Part shown: in pieces, positions 24,804-33,773 of the stretch
Position numbering within the stretch: position 1 is the first letter of the stretch
Layout: each line of letters starts with the position of its first letter
Made by a program: the position numbers and the translations under genes
The notes under the pieces: generated by a model
Told to the model about the DNA's origin: nothing
Database searches by the model: none
Seen by the model: only the letters and a program-made list of their open reading frames with translations
Origin: Myxococcales bacterium
GTDB lineage: Bacteria; Myxococcota_A; Polyangia; Polyangiales; Polyangiaceae
Direction: 5' to 3'
Assembly: GCA_016191785.1 (NCBI GenBank)
Contig: JACPVJ010000092.1
Span: 1 to 49,766, forward strand
Length of the DNA stretch: 49,766 nt

Positions 24804-26003
24804 TCAGGCCGTGGCCCGCGTCACGGTGTTTTCCGGCGGGTGCTCGCACAGCGCGCGCCACGCGTTCGCCGCACCCTGTCCGAGCGCGAACGGCTCGGCC
24901 AGCATGCAGAAGCCGGACTCGTCTTCCCACGCGCGCTTGACGGTGAACCACAGCGAAAGCTCGCCGATCGCCAGGTGACAGAGCCAGTTCTCGGGCAACG
25001 GCCGCGTCCCGCTCATGACCATCGCAGCAGGACAGAGCGCCGAGATGCGAAGCGGGCCGGCGGTGTGGGCGCGAAGATCGACCGCGGTGAGCTCGGCCGG
25101 CCGGAGCTCGGGGGGCAGCGGCGCAGGCAGCAAGAGCGACGCTCCTCCCGCGCCGTGGGCGTCCGCGGCCTCGACCAGCGTGGCCACGGCGGCCGGCAGC
25201 GTCGGCAAGAGGGCCGTGAGCTGCTCGATCTCGCGGGGCGTGCGCGCGTGCGGAGCCAAGAAGGCTGCGAGGTCATCCCCGCGGTCGATGTTCGTCACGG
25301 CGAGGCCGACCAACGCGAGCAGGTCACGCAGCGCCACGGTCCTCGGATCGGCGCCTGCACCCAGCTCGGCAACCAGGTCGGCGGGGAGCTTCCAGCGCTG
25401 AGCGACGCGAACCCCAGCGTGGCGCTGACAGTCTTCGATCAGCTCGAGCCACGTCGCTTCGCTCGCAGCTTCGACGGCGTGCCCCGAGGCGACCAGCTCT
25501 TCGGCGATGCTCAGCGTCAGGGTGCCGGCCAAGCCGTGCAGCAGCCCCAGCGTACCGGTGGTCTCGGGGTCCAGGCCGCGACCGGCGGCGAGCTCTCGAG
25601 CGGCGAGCGACGTCATGACCGAGCGTCGCCAGTGCAGGAACTTGATGGCTCGAAGCGGTCCCGGGAGCAGCGCCGACCGCCCCAGGGTCACCGAGAGCGC
25701 CAGGGTGCCCAGCGACCGCGCGCCGATGCGAACCACCGCGTCGCGAACCGTGCGCGGGGGTTCGCGCGCGGCAGACGCGGCAGATGCGGCGGTCGCCAGC
25801 ACCGCGGCCGCGAGGACGGGATCCGCCGAGACCAGCCCGGCAACGTCTTCGATCCGAAAACCCGGTTGCTCCACCAGGCGCCGAAGGCGTAGCGCAACCG
25901 CCGGGTAGGGCGAGATGGTGACCGTTCCCTCGGTCAGCCGCTGGAGCACGACCGCCCGGACCGCTGCCAGGGCCATCCGCGACTCGCCGGTTTGCGGTGC
26001 CAT
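24804..26003 (-). CDS. HDOD-domain protein (399 aa)
   Basis: An HDOD domain covers about 25-240: TISPYPAVALRLRRLVEQP, DVAGLVSADPVLAAAVL, AVVRIGARSLGTLALSV and the TLGLLHGLAGTL helix. HDOD proteins are HD-like helical modules, usually without enzyme activity, that act in bacterial signalling; in this copy the HD metal pair is absent, as is usual. The C-terminal part (about 290-399) is not recognised and contains three Cys. I set the start at ATG 26003 because AAGGTGG lies 3 bp upstream and the frame before it overlaps the divergent NADH dehydrogenase gene. It may share a promoter region (26004-26064) with that gene. Confidence 0.82.
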   Translation of the reverse strand: MAPQTGESRMALAAVRAVVLQRLTEGTVTISPYPAVALRLRRLVEQPGFRIEDVAGLVSADPVLAAAVLATAASAASAAREPPRTVRDAVVRIGARSLGTLALSVTLGRSALLPGPLRAIKFLHWRRSVMTSLAARELAAGRGLDPETTGTLGLLHGLAGTLTLSIAEELVASGHAVEAASEATWLELIEDCQRHAGVRVAQRWKLPADLVAELGAGADPRTVALRDLLALVGLAVTNIDRGDDLAAFLAPHARTPREIEQLTALLPTLPAAVATLVEAADAHGAGGASLLLPAPLPPELRPAELTAVDLRAHTAGPLRISALCPAAMVMSGTRPLPENWLCHLAIGELSLWFTVKRAWEDESGFCMLAEPFALGQGAANAWRALCEHPPENTVTRATA

Positions 26004-26064
26004 CGCCACCTTGGAACGACGCGGATTGGAATTGCTTGAGCGTTGCGGTACGTGGGGCCCGCCG

Positions 26065-27411
26065 ATGGACCAGCAGCCCGACCAAAAGGTGGTGATCATC
26101 GGCGGGGGCTTCGGGGGCCTGTCCGCTGCGCGCGAGCTCGAAGGCGCTCGGGTCCAGATCACGCTGGTCGACCGCTCGAATCACCACCTGTTTCAGCCGC
26201 TCTTGTACCAGGTGGCGACGGCGGGCCTGTCGCCGGCGGACATCGCCTACCCGATCCGCACCGTGCTCCGTCATCAAGAGAACGCACGGGTGCTGCTCGC
26301 CGAGGTCACGCGCATCGACCTGGCCGGCAAGCACTGCGTGCTGGACGACGGCAGCCACCTCCCGTTCGACTGGCTGGTGATCGCGGCGGGCGCCCGCACC
26401 AACTACTTCGACAAGGAGGCAGAGTGGAAGCCCCACGCCTTCGGCCTCAAGGATCTGGACGAGGCCCTCGAGATCCGGCGGCGCGTGCTGCTCGCGTTCG
26501 AGGCGGCCGAGCGCGAAGCCGATCCGGTGGCGCGCCAGCGCCTGCTCACCTTCGTGGTGATCGGCGGGGGGCCGACCGGGGTCGAGGTGGCCGGCGCGCT
26601 GAGCGATCTCGCGCGCACCGTGCTGGCCGACGACTTCCGCACCATCGACCCGAGCGTGGCGCGGATCGTGATCGTCGAGCGCGGCGACCGCCTGCTGTCG
26701 GGGGGCTTCGATCCCAAGCTGAGCAAGCGCGCGCTGCGACAGCTGGTCGAGCTGGGCGTCGAAGTGCGCTTGGGCGCGTCGGTCGAGGCCATCGATCAGA
26801 CCGGGGTCGGGCTCGCCGGCGGCGAGCGCATCGACGCCGCGACGGTGCTCTGGACCGCCGGGGTGAAGGCCCGCGGGGTGGCGCGCACGCTGGGCACCGA
26901 GCTCGATCGCGCGGGTCGCATCAAGGTCGGCGTGGACTGCGCGGTTCCAGGGCACCCGCAGGTGTTCGCCATCGGCGACATCGCGCACATGGTGCAAGAC
27001 GGCGAGCAGGCTCCGCTGCCGGGCCTGGCGCCGGTGGCCGCCCAGCAAGGGCGGTACGTCGCGCGGTCGATCGCCCGCGGCGGGAAGCCGGGCAAGGCGT
27101 TCCGCTACGTGGACAAGGGCGTGATGGCCACCATCGGGCGCTCGCGCGCGGTGGCACAGGCGATGAACGGGTCCCTTCGCCTGAGCGGGTTTCTGGCGTG
27201 GTGCGCCTGGCTCTTCATCCACATCTGGTTTCTGATCGGCTTCCGCAATCGCATCAGCGTGCTGGCCAACTGGCTCTGGAACTACCTGACCTACCGGCGC
27301 GGCGCGCGCCTGATCACCGGGGAGCGTTCCTGGGATCTGTTGCCCGTCATCGCCGGGCACCAGGCGCCCAAGGAGCTGTCCGAGGGCGACGGCCCCGCCT
27401 CCCGCGGGTGA
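26065..27411 (+). CDS. ndh: Type II NADH:quinone oxidoreductase (448 aa)
   Basis: A single-subunit, non-proton-pumping NADH dehydrogenase passing electrons from NADH through FAD to quinone at the inner face of the membrane. It shows the FAD-binding VVIIGGGFGGLSAA (9-22), NHHLFQPLLYQVATAGLSP, the NAD-binding FVVIGGGPTGVEVAGAL (about 163-179), VFAIGDIA for the second flavin contact, and PVAAQQGRYVA near the quinone site. The C-terminus has a hydrophobic WCAWLFIHIWFLIGF segment and amphipathic helices for membrane attachment. The ATG at 26065 starts the domain. Close relatives include sulfide:quinone reductases, but the NDH-2 features fit better. Confidence 0.94.
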   Translation: MDQQPDQKVVIIGGGFGGLSAARELEGARVQITLVDRSNHHLFQPLLYQVATAGLSPADIAYPIRTVLRHQENARVLLAEVTRIDLAGKHCVLDDGSHLPFDWLVIAAGARTNYFDKEAEWKPHAFGLKDLDEALEIRRRVLLAFEAAEREADPVARQRLLTFVVIGGGPTGVEVAGALSDLARTVLADDFRTIDPSVARIVIVERGDRLLSGGFDPKLSKRALRQLVELGVEVRLGASVEAIDQTGVGLAGGERIDAATVLWTAGVKARGVARTLGTELDRAGRIKVGVDCAVPGHPQVFAIGDIAHMVQDGEQAPLPGLAPVAAQQGRYVARSIARGGKPGKAFRYVDKGVMATIGRSRAVAQAMNGSLRLSGFLAWCAWLFIHIWFLIGFRNRISVLANWLWNYLTYRRGARLITGERSWDLLPVIAGHQAPKELSEGDGPASRG

Positions 27412-27453
27412 CCGGCGCGCTCTCGCTCGCGCTCTGGTACCGTTCGGCCTCGC

Positions 27454-28887
27454 ATGCCCGTCCCCGTCGAGCTCGCGCGCGACCCGGCCGTGGCGGGCCC
27501 CCTCGGCTCGCTGGCGCTTTCGGTGGTTCGCCCCCACTCGCCCACGCTGGCGCTGCGCGCGCTCCGCTGGCATCGCGACCTCGAGCGGCTCGGCGTGCGG
27601 GTGCCGCTGTTCATCGCCCACGACTTTGGCCTGCTCCTCGGGTGCCCGGGCGAGCAGCTAGAGATCCAGGTGCGCGTGGATCCGAGCGTGCTGGTCGCAG
27701 CGACCGGCGCCCCGCCCGCCGCGTTCACCCACTACCGCCGCGTGATCGACGAGGTCGCCGCGAGCGAGACCGCCCGGCGCTCACGCTCGCTGCGGATGAC
27801 CGACGACATGCTGGCCGTCTTGCTCGCTCGGGTGCTGGGCAGCACGGCCCAGCGCATCCAGATCCCGCCGCCCTACCCCGTGGCCGTGCCGCTGGACGCC
27901 ACGCTGGTCGAGGGCATCGACGGTCAGCTGGCCGGGCTGCTCGGCCAGGTCCGACGCGGCTTCGAGATCGACGCGCTGAATAAGCTCGTCGACGCGCGGC
28001 TCTACGTGCTGACCCTGGTGGACGCGCTGGATCTCGACACGCTGCAGCTGTTCGGCATGCTGGGCGGCGACGCCAGCCAAGGCGCGCTGGCGCAGGTCGA
28101 CCTCTTGGGCGTGCTGGGCGCCCCCGAGGCCAACGACGTGGTCGACTTCTCGCTCGAGATCTTGCCCAGCGTGCTCGAGTCGAAGGCCCGACCCGCGGCC
28201 AGCACCCACGCGGCGTTCGGCTATTCGGGGCTGGCCCGCAAGGGCAGCATCGACGGCCTGGTGCTGACCGAGCTCGCCTGGGACGGGGACGAGCTGATGC
28301 GTCGCATGGCCGACGACGAGGTCTTGTATTACGCCCGCGAGCAGGCGCACGACGACGCGAGCCGCGTCCACCACTTCCTGATCGACGCCTCGGCCAGCAT
28401 GCGGGGCGAGCGTGCGACGTTCGCCCGGGGGATGGCCATCGCCAGCGCCAAGAAGCTGCTCTTGGCCGGAGAGGACGTCACGTTTCGCTTCTTCGATTCG
28501 CGGCTGTACGAGGCGCACGCGGCGCGCTCGGGGCAGCTGCCGATTGCCTACCTGCTGTCGTTCAAGGGCGAGCACGGGCGCAACCCGTCGCGCGTGTTCG
28601 CCGAGGTCGAGCGGACGCTGGCCCTCTCGTCCACGCGGGACCCACGCGAGCCCATCGTCCACGTCTTCACCCACGGCGCGCTCTACGTGCCGCGCGACGT
28701 GATGGGCGCCATCAGCCGCCGGGCCAAGGTCTCGGGCTTGTTCATGCTGCCTTCGGGCGGCGACCTGGATCTCGACTACCTCGATCTGCTCGACGCCCAC
28801 TGGGTGGTGGACCACTCGGCGCTGGCCAGCCGCTCGGCGCGGGCCAAAGAGGCGCGGCGCATCCTGGGGACGGAGAGGGCAGCGTGA
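27454..28887 (+). CDS. von Willebrand factor A domain protein (477 aa)
   Basis: The C-terminal half (about 303-470) is a vWA domain with the metal-site motif DASASM (311-316) after HHFLI, and FTHGAL later as a possible second MIDAS element. The N-terminal 300 residues are helical and not assigned. There is no signal peptide or membrane segment, so it is cytoplasmic. vWA proteins of this kind often act with MoxR-type AAA ATPases as chaperone or insertion modules, but none is encoded next to it here. The stop overlaps the GTG start of the TPR/HEAT protein (GTGA), so both are made together and probably interact. Confidence 0.85.
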   Translation: MPVPVELARDPAVAGPLGSLALSVVRPHSPTLALRALRWHRDLERLGVRVPLFIAHDFGLLLGCPGEQLEIQVRVDPSVLVAATGAPPAAFTHYRRVIDEVAASETARRSRSLRMTDDMLAVLLARVLGSTAQRIQIPPPYPVAVPLDATLVEGIDGQLAGLLGQVRRGFEIDALNKLVDARLYVLTLVDALDLDTLQLFGMLGGDASQGALAQVDLLGVLGAPEANDVVDFSLEILPSVLESKARPAASTHAAFGYSGLARKGSIDGLVLTELAWDGDELMRRMADDEVLYYAREQAHDDASRVHHFLIDASASMRGERATFARGMAIASAKKLLLAGEDVTFRFFDSRLYEAHAARSGQLPIAYLLSFKGEHGRNPSRVFAEVERTLALSSTRDPREPIVHVFTHGALYVPRDVMGAISRRAKVSGLFMLPSGGDLDLDYLDLLDAHWVVDHSALASRSARAKEARRILGTERAA

Positions 28888-30752
28888 TCGAGCTGTTCTC
28901 ACTCCTGTCGCCGCAGAGCTCGATCGAGGACGGCTACTCGAAGGCGCGGCAACAGGCCGAACGCGGCCGCTGGGGCGACGCCCTCGAAGTGCTCGTGTCG
29001 TCTCTCTTGGTGAGCCATGCGCGCGAGCAGAGCTACGCGGCGGTGGTCACGCTCTTGACCGAAGCGCTCGAGCGAGCCGGCGAGCACCGCGCGGCGCTGG
29101 CCGCGGCGTGGTACTCGGGCGACGTCTCGCACCAGCAGCGCCTGCTCGAGCGGGTGCCGCCGGTGGATCGCGCTCGCACCTACATGAGCTGGGCCGAGGC
29201 CGACTCGTCGAAGCGCGAGCAGCTCTACAAGACCGCCGCGCGCGAGCTGGAGCAAGCCGGCCTCTTGGTTCGTGCCGCGGTCTGCTGCGAGCGCGCCAAC
29301 GACGTCGCCGGCGCCCGGGCCCTCTGGTCGCGCCTGGCCCAGCTGGTCGACGGCGCGCGTTCCGATCGGTACGTGGCGGGGCTCTGTCGGTTCAACCTGG
29401 CGCGCATGTGCCGCCAGGCGAAGGACACCCGCGCGGCCCGCGAGGCCACCATCGCCGCCGTGCACCGGCTGGAAGAGGCCGCCGACCGCTTCGAGTCGAT
29501 GGGGCAACGCGAGCGGGCCTTCGACTGCTACCACGTGCTGATCGAGATCGGCTCGGCCACCGACACCTTCGAGCACGTGCTCGAGGGCTGCGTGAACGCC
29601 ATCCGCATCTTGGTCGAGGACAACCTGCGCTATCACGCCCTCCGGCTGTACGAGCACGCCATCAAGCTGGCAGGGTTCGCCGGCGAGCACTCGGCGGCGG
29701 CCACGCTCTGCCGCGAGATGACCGAGTACGCGCGGCGCCAGGGCCTGCACCGCGGCGCGACCCGGGGCACGCTGAACCAGGCCGATCTCTGGGCCAGCGT
29801 GGCCGAGCAGACGGCCCGGCGCCAAGGCCCGACGCACCTGGTCGAGAACGCGCTGGTGGCCGGGCTCTTGGCCCAGGCCGAGGCCGGGCAATACGCAAAG
29901 GTCGGCGAAATCTACACCGCCCTCGCCAGCCTCGAGATCGAGGGCTCGCGACGTGAGCACTACGCACGTGCCGCCACGCGCTACGTGGGCGCCGCGAACG
30001 CGCCCATCGACGCGGCGCTGCGGGACGAGCGCCTGGGCGAGCACGTGGGCCCCCCGGACGTGTGGCACGTGGACCTGCTCGAGTGGGAAGAGCGCGGCAA
30101 CCCCGCCGAGGCGTGCGCGGACGTGCTGCTCGATCCGTCCGACGAAGGGGATCGCATCACCCGGCGCACCGCACTCTTCGGTCGGCTGGTCGCGCTCGCG
30201 GCCGAGGGGGCGGCGCCCAAGGACATGGGGAAGGCCCTCGGCCTGGTCGCCGACCACCTGGCGCCGATCGGGCTGTACGGGTTGCTCTCGCCGCTCGAGA
30301 CGCTCTACGGCAGCGAGCTTCCATCGGTGCGGTTGGCCGCGGTGAGGGCGCTCTCGCGCTACTACTACAAGCGCACCTTCGTGACGCTCGAGCGCGCGCT
30401 GGTCGATCCGGACGCGAGCGTGGTGAAAGAGGCCGTCGCGGCCCTCGAGCGCCTGCGCTTCGATCATGCCTTCGACCCGCTCGCTCGCATCTACCGCTCG
30501 TCGGCTCGGGTGGACGCGCGATTGGCCGCGCTCCGGTCGATCGCGCGCATCGACGCGGTCGAAGCCGCCGAGCTCGTCTTGGGCGCCCTCGACCACGGCG
30601 GGCCCGACGAGCGCGAGGCCGTGCTGACTGCGCTCAAGGCGGGTCGCGGCAATCGCTTCGTCGAGGTGGCGCGGTCGGCATACCCCGACGCCTCGCCGCG
30701 GCTGCGAGCGGCCCTGGACGACGTGCTCCGGGCCCGCGGCCTGCCGGTTTGA
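28884..30752 (+). CDS. TPR- and HEAT-like repeat protein (622 aa)
   Basis: An all-helical protein without signal peptide. Residues about 15-340 contain tetratricopeptide-like helix pairs (for example ALEVLVSSLLVSHAREQSYA and CCERANDVAGARALWSRLA). Residues about 455-615 contain HEAT/armadillo-like repeats (LPSVRLAAVRALSRYYYK, ASVVKEAVAALERLRFD, ARLAALRSIARIDA, GPDEREAVLTALKAG). Both repeat types form binding scaffolds. The GTG start at 28884 overlaps the vWA gene's stop by 4 bp, which points to a two-component cytoplasmic complex. The function of the complex is unknown. It is convergent with the RCK channel gene, 12 bp away. Confidence 0.85.
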   Translation: MIELFSLLSPQSSIEDGYSKARQQAERGRWGDALEVLVSSLLVSHAREQSYAAVVTLLTEALERAGEHRAALAAAWYSGDVSHQQRLLERVPPVDRARTYMSWAEADSSKREQLYKTAARELEQAGLLVRAAVCCERANDVAGARALWSRLAQLVDGARSDRYVAGLCRFNLARMCRQAKDTRAAREATIAAVHRLEEAADRFESMGQRERAFDCYHVLIEIGSATDTFEHVLEGCVNAIRILVEDNLRYHALRLYEHAIKLAGFAGEHSAAATLCREMTEYARRQGLHRGATRGTLNQADLWASVAEQTARRQGPTHLVENALVAGLLAQAEAGQYAKVGEIYTALASLEIEGSRREHYARAATRYVGAANAPIDAALRDERLGEHVGPPDVWHVDLLEWEERGNPAEACADVLLDPSDEGDRITRRTALFGRLVALAAEGAAPKDMGKALGLVADHLAPIGLYGLLSPLETLYGSELPSVRLAAVRALSRYYYKRTFVTLERALVDPDASVVKEAVAALERLRFDHAFDPLARIYRSSARVDARLAALRSIARIDAVEAAELVLGALDHGGPDEREAVLTALKAGRGNRFVEVARSAYPDASPRLRAALDDVLRARGLPV

Positions 30753-30764
30753 GCGTGGGGCGAG

Positions 30765-31784
30765 TCAGCTGCCGTGGAGCAAGTCGCGCAGCTTGTCCAC
30801 GTTCGCGTGCTCGCCAATCACGATGAACTGCACGCCGGCCTCGACCACCTGCCCCGGCGCGGGGTTGTAGACGTAGTTCCCGTCGGGCTCGCGCAGCGCC
30901 AAGACGAGCAGGTTGGTGCGGTCGCGGATCGGGATGGCCCTGAGCGACTTGCCGGCCCAGCTCGACTTCGCCGGCATCTCGACGAACTCGAAGTTCAGAT
31001 CCCGATCCACGCGCAGGTGATCCAAGAACGCGGTGGCCTCGGGCCGCACCAGCTCGCTCACCAGCCGGTGCGCGCCGACTCGGTTCGGGCTCACGGTCGA
31101 GTCGGCGCCGGCTCGAGCGAGCTTCACCTCGTTCTCGATCTCGACCGCCTTCGAGATGATGCGCGCCGCCGGGTTCAGGGTTCGAACCGAGAGCGTGATG
31201 AACAGGTTGTCGCGGTCGTCTGACAGAGCCGACACCACCCCGGCAGCACGCTTGACCCCTGCCGCCACCAGCGTGTGGTCTTCCGTCGCGTCCCCCACCA
31301 CGTAGAGCAGGCCGCCGCCGATCTCGTCGCTCAGTCGGAGGAGCATGTCCTCGTCGCGGTCGATGGCCACGAACTGCCGGCCAATTTGCGCCAGCTCTTC
31401 CACCACGTACTTCCCGGTGCGCCCGCAGCCTGCCACGACGAAGTGGCCCGACATGCCCTCGAGTTGCTTCTGCATGCGTCGTCTCCGAAACGCGCGCCCG
31501 ATCACCCCTTCGATCAGCAGCGCGGTGAGTGTGGATTGAAAGAACGCGATGGCCCCGAGGCCGCCCAAGATGAGCACGCCGGTTACGACCCGCACGATCG
31601 CGTACGAGTCGGTGCCGGGCAGCTCCGAGAAGCCCACGGTCGAGACCGTGTAGATCGCGTAGTACACGGTCTCGAACAGGGTCCAGCGCCCGCCGCCGAT
31701 CAGCCACACCACCAGGCCGCCGGTGAAAATCACCATGAGCAGCAAGAGGACTGCCGAAAGAACGCGCTTGATCGCTGGGTCCAT
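30765..31784 (-). CDS. Two-TM ion channel with RCK domain (339 aa)
   Basis: A MthK-like layout: TM1 (about 8-30), pore helix and filter, TM2 (about 62-92), RCK/TrkA-N (GCGRTG at 119-124, acidic residue in FVAIDRD) and a TrkA-C lobe (about 255-339). The filter reads TVSTVGFSE where the potassium signature would be TVGYGD, so the second Gly is replaced by Ser. Ion selectivity may therefore differ from the other channel in this window, which has TTGYGD. I prefer the ATG at 31784, 1 bp after the upstream stop; an ATG at 31838 would overlap that gene by 53 bp but has a fair GCAGGGC site. It follows the SDR gene as an operon. Confidence 0.88.
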   Translation of the reverse strand: MDPAIKRVLSAVLLLLMVIFTGGLVVWLIGGGRWTLFETVYYAIYTVSTVGFSELPGTDSYAIVRVVTGVLILGGLGAIAFFQSTLTALLIEGVIGRAFRRRRMQKQLEGMSGHFVVAGCGRTGKYVVEELAQIGRQFVAIDRDEDMLLRLSDEIGGGLLYVVGDATEDHTLVAAGVKRAAGVVSALSDDRDNLFITLSVRTLNPAARIISKAVEIENEVKLARAGADSTVSPNRVGAHRLVSELVRPEATAFLDHLRVDRDLNFEFVEMPAKSSWAGKSLRAIPIRDRTNLLVLALREPDGNYVYNPAPGQVVEAGVQFIVIGEHANVDKLRDLLHGS

Positions 31785-31785
31785 C

Positions 31786-32685
31786 TCAGACCAGTGCCGC
31801 CCGGAGCGCGGCCTCCAGATCGGGATGTTGCCAGACATGCCCTGCGGCGCGGAGCTTCGCGGGCACCACGCGCTGGCCGGTCAAGAGCGGGTCCGCGCCT
31901 TCGCCGAACCGGGCGCGCAGCGCGAAGGCCGGCGCCCGCAGCCAAGCGGGTCGCCCGAGCACGCGACCGATCGCCCTCGCGATCTCGGCTTGGGGGACGG
32001 CCTGTGGGGCCACGACGTTCACGGGCCCCGAGAGCGAGTCGTCCTCGATGCAGCGACGGAGGATCCCGACCGCGTCTGCCCGGTGGACCCACGACACGAC
32101 CTGCTGGCCATCGCCGATGGGTCCGCCGGCGAACATCCGGAAAGGCTTTGCCATCTCTTCCAGCGCGCCGCCACCCCGGTCGAAGACGACTCCGAGGCGC
32201 GCCAGCACCACCCGCACGCCGAGCTCCCCAGCCGCCGCCGCCGCGGCCTCCCACGCTTGGCAGACCTCCGCCAAGAAGTCCGAGCCCGGCGGGCTCGACT
32301 CGTCGACCGGCTGGTCACCCGGGCACGCGCCGTAGTAGCCGACCGCCGAGGCGCTCACCAGCACCGCGGGGCGCGGGCGCGCCGCGGCCATGGCTGCCAC
32401 CAGCTCTCGAGTGGTTTCCACACGGCTCGAGGTGATGCGCTGCTTCGCGCTTGCGGTCCAGCGCACGCCGACCGCTTGCTCTCCGGCCAGGTTCACCACC
32501 GCGTCCTTTCCGGACGCTGCGCTCGACAGCTCACCCCAGGGCACCACGCGCACGCCCTCGCCGAAGATCGTCGTCGGTGAACGCACCAGCACCGTCACCG
32601 CCGCGCCGCTCGCCGACAGGGCGCGCACCAGCGCGCTTCCGATGAAGCCGGTACCGCCGGTGACGAGGACGCTTTTCTGGCTCAC
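31786..32685 (-). CDS. TIGR01777-type SDR epimerase (299 aa)
   Basis: An atypical short-chain dehydrogenase/epimerase of the YfcH/SDR39U1 group. It has the NAD(P)-binding VTGGTGFIGSALV (8-20), VNLAGE with GVRW, SSRVETTRELVAAM, the SASAVGYYG motif with the Tyr of the active-site region, and the C-terminal extension typical of the group (PVPAKLRAAGHVWQHPDLEAALR-like segment). The substrate is unknown for the whole family. The ATG at 32685 precedes the glycine-rich loop directly. The RCK channel gene follows 1 bp after its stop, and it is divergent from a small lipoprotein gene over 81 bp, where both promoters must lie. Confidence 0.92.
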   Translation of the reverse strand: MSQKSVLVTGGTGFIGSALVRALSASGAAVTVLVRSPTTIFGEGVRVVPWGELSSAASGKDAVVNLAGEQAVGVRWTASAKQRITSSRVETTRELVAAMAAARPRPAVLVSASAVGYYGACPGDQPVDESSPPGSDFLAEVCQAWEAAAAAAGELGVRVVLARLGVVFDRGGGALEEMAKPFRMFAGGPIGDGQQVVSWVHRADAVGILRRCIEDDSLSGPVNVVAPQAVPQAEIARAIGRVLGRPAWLRAPAFALRARFGEGADPLLTGQRVVPAKLRAAGHVWQHPDLEAALRAALV

Positions 32686-32766
32686 GGCTGCGGAATTTGT
32701 ACTTCCTTTTCAGCGTAGATTGGAGCGTAGCTGGACGAGCCTTCAAATAACGTCTACGAAACCGCC

Positions 32767-33396
32767 ATGAACAAGGCTTCACTGTTCGCTGCTGCAGTGC
32801 TCGCCGCGTCCGCCACCGTGGGCTGCGCGGGCAAGCCGGCACCGCCCTTCGACACCCTGAAGACCGCGAACCTGACCGCGTTTCGCCTGCAGAACTACGA
32901 GCCGCCCGCGGCCGCGGCCCCCGCGCCGACGGCGCCAGGAGCGCTGCCGGGCCTGCCACCCGAGATCAGCAACTGGATGCAGCAGGGGGCACAGGGGCTG
33001 TCGGCCTTGATCCCGCCGGGGCTGCTCCCGCCGGGGATGCTGGGCGCCAAGCCGGGCGCTCCCGTGGCCGCGCCGGTTCAAGACACCACCCCGCGGTTCC
33101 ATGGCTTCCGGATCCTGAGCCAGACCCAGGTCATCGACGAAGATTTGAAGGCCGAGCTCGGCAAGATCCTGGGTAACGACAGCAACTTCGACAATAACCA
33201 CGCGGCGTGCATGTACGCCGAGATGGGGCTTTCGTTCTCGTCGGGCGGCCCGCCCAACGACGTGTTGATCTCGTTCTCGTGCAACCAGGTCGGCGCGAAG
33301 ACCTTCGCCTGGCCCCACGCCTCGAACGGCATGAAACCCAAGACGGTCCAGAAGCTCGCCGACGTGGTGCAGCAACTCTGGCCGCCGGGGTCGTGA
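32767..33396 (+). CDS. Small Pro/Ala-rich lipoprotein (209 aa)
   Basis: A lipoprotein signal MNKASLFAAAVLAASATVGC (Cys20) leads to a Pro/Ala/Gly-rich segment with LPGLPPEIS and LIPPGLLPPGMLG (about 45-100), then a compact domain (about 105-209) with two Cys that may pair. I recognise no family. The upstream 81 bp contain two AGCGTAG direct repeats and AT-rich patches that could be promoter elements. The stop overlaps the GTG of a TerB-like gene by 4 bp, so the two are co-translated although one product is exported and the other cytoplasmic. Confidence 0.8.
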   Translation: MNKASLFAAAVLAASATVGCAGKPAPPFDTLKTANLTAFRLQNYEPPAAAAPAPTAPGALPGLPPEISNWMQQGAQGLSALIPPGLLPPGMLGAKPGAPVAAPVQDTTPRFHGFRILSQTQVIDEDLKAELGKILGNDSNFDNNHAACMYAEMGLSFSSGGPPNDVLISFSCNQVGAKTFAWPHASNGMKPKTVQKLADVVQQLWPPGS

Positions 33397-33773
33397 GCGG
33401 CGTCGCCGACACCACCGGCGCACGCAGTCTGGAAGCCGGCGAACAACTCGTGCTAGCGGGGCTCTTGCGCTTGTTGGTGCGCCTGGACGGCAAATTCTCG
33501 GACGAAGAGCAAGCCGCGCTGGAAGAGCTCGCCTCGGACTTCGGCGAGAAGACCTTCTGGCAGCTGATGGACGAGGCCGGCCGCAAGCTGCCCGACGAAA
33601 CGGCGATCCGCGAGCGGGTCGGCCTGGTGCGTGGCGAAGAGGCTCGCACCCTGATCTACAAGCTGGTGCTCGAGGTGGCGCGAGCCGACTGCATTCAGGG
33701 CCGCGAGCAAGGTTTGCTCGACTGGCTGCGCGAAGTCTGGAAGCTCGACGAGACCGGCTCGCCGTATCGCTGA
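33393..33773 (+). CDS. TerB-like helical protein (126 aa)
   Basis: An acidic all-helical protein resembling the TerB/tellurite-resistance fold: LLRLLVRLDGKFSDEEQAALEEL forms the first pair of helices with the DGxxSxxE turn, and VLEVARADCIQGREQGLLDWL repeats the idea with the usual A-x-A-D-x-x-x-x-x-E pattern. TerB-like proteins are often associated with stress or membrane processes, but this alone does not imply tellurite resistance. The GTG start at 33393 overlaps the lipoprotein stop (GTGA); the frame is open earlier, inside that gene. It is immediately convergent with the next minus-strand gene (no gap). Confidence 0.75.
   Translation: MSGVADTTGARSLEAGEQLVLAGLLRLLVRLDGKFSDEEQAALEELASDFGEKTFWQLMDEAGRKLPDETAIRERVGLVRGEEARTLIYKLVLEVARADCIQGREQGLLDWLREVWKLDETGSPYR

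Noticed and set aside
26004..26064. A sigma-54-like TTGGAATTGCTT in the HDOD/ndh divergent gap
   Set aside because: The spacing between the GG and GC elements is too short for a -24/-12 promoter.
25324..27621. A 765-codon minus-strand frame opposite the NADH dehydrogenase
   Set aside because: Antisense to a clear NDH-2 gene. The peptide is low-complexity and matches nothing.
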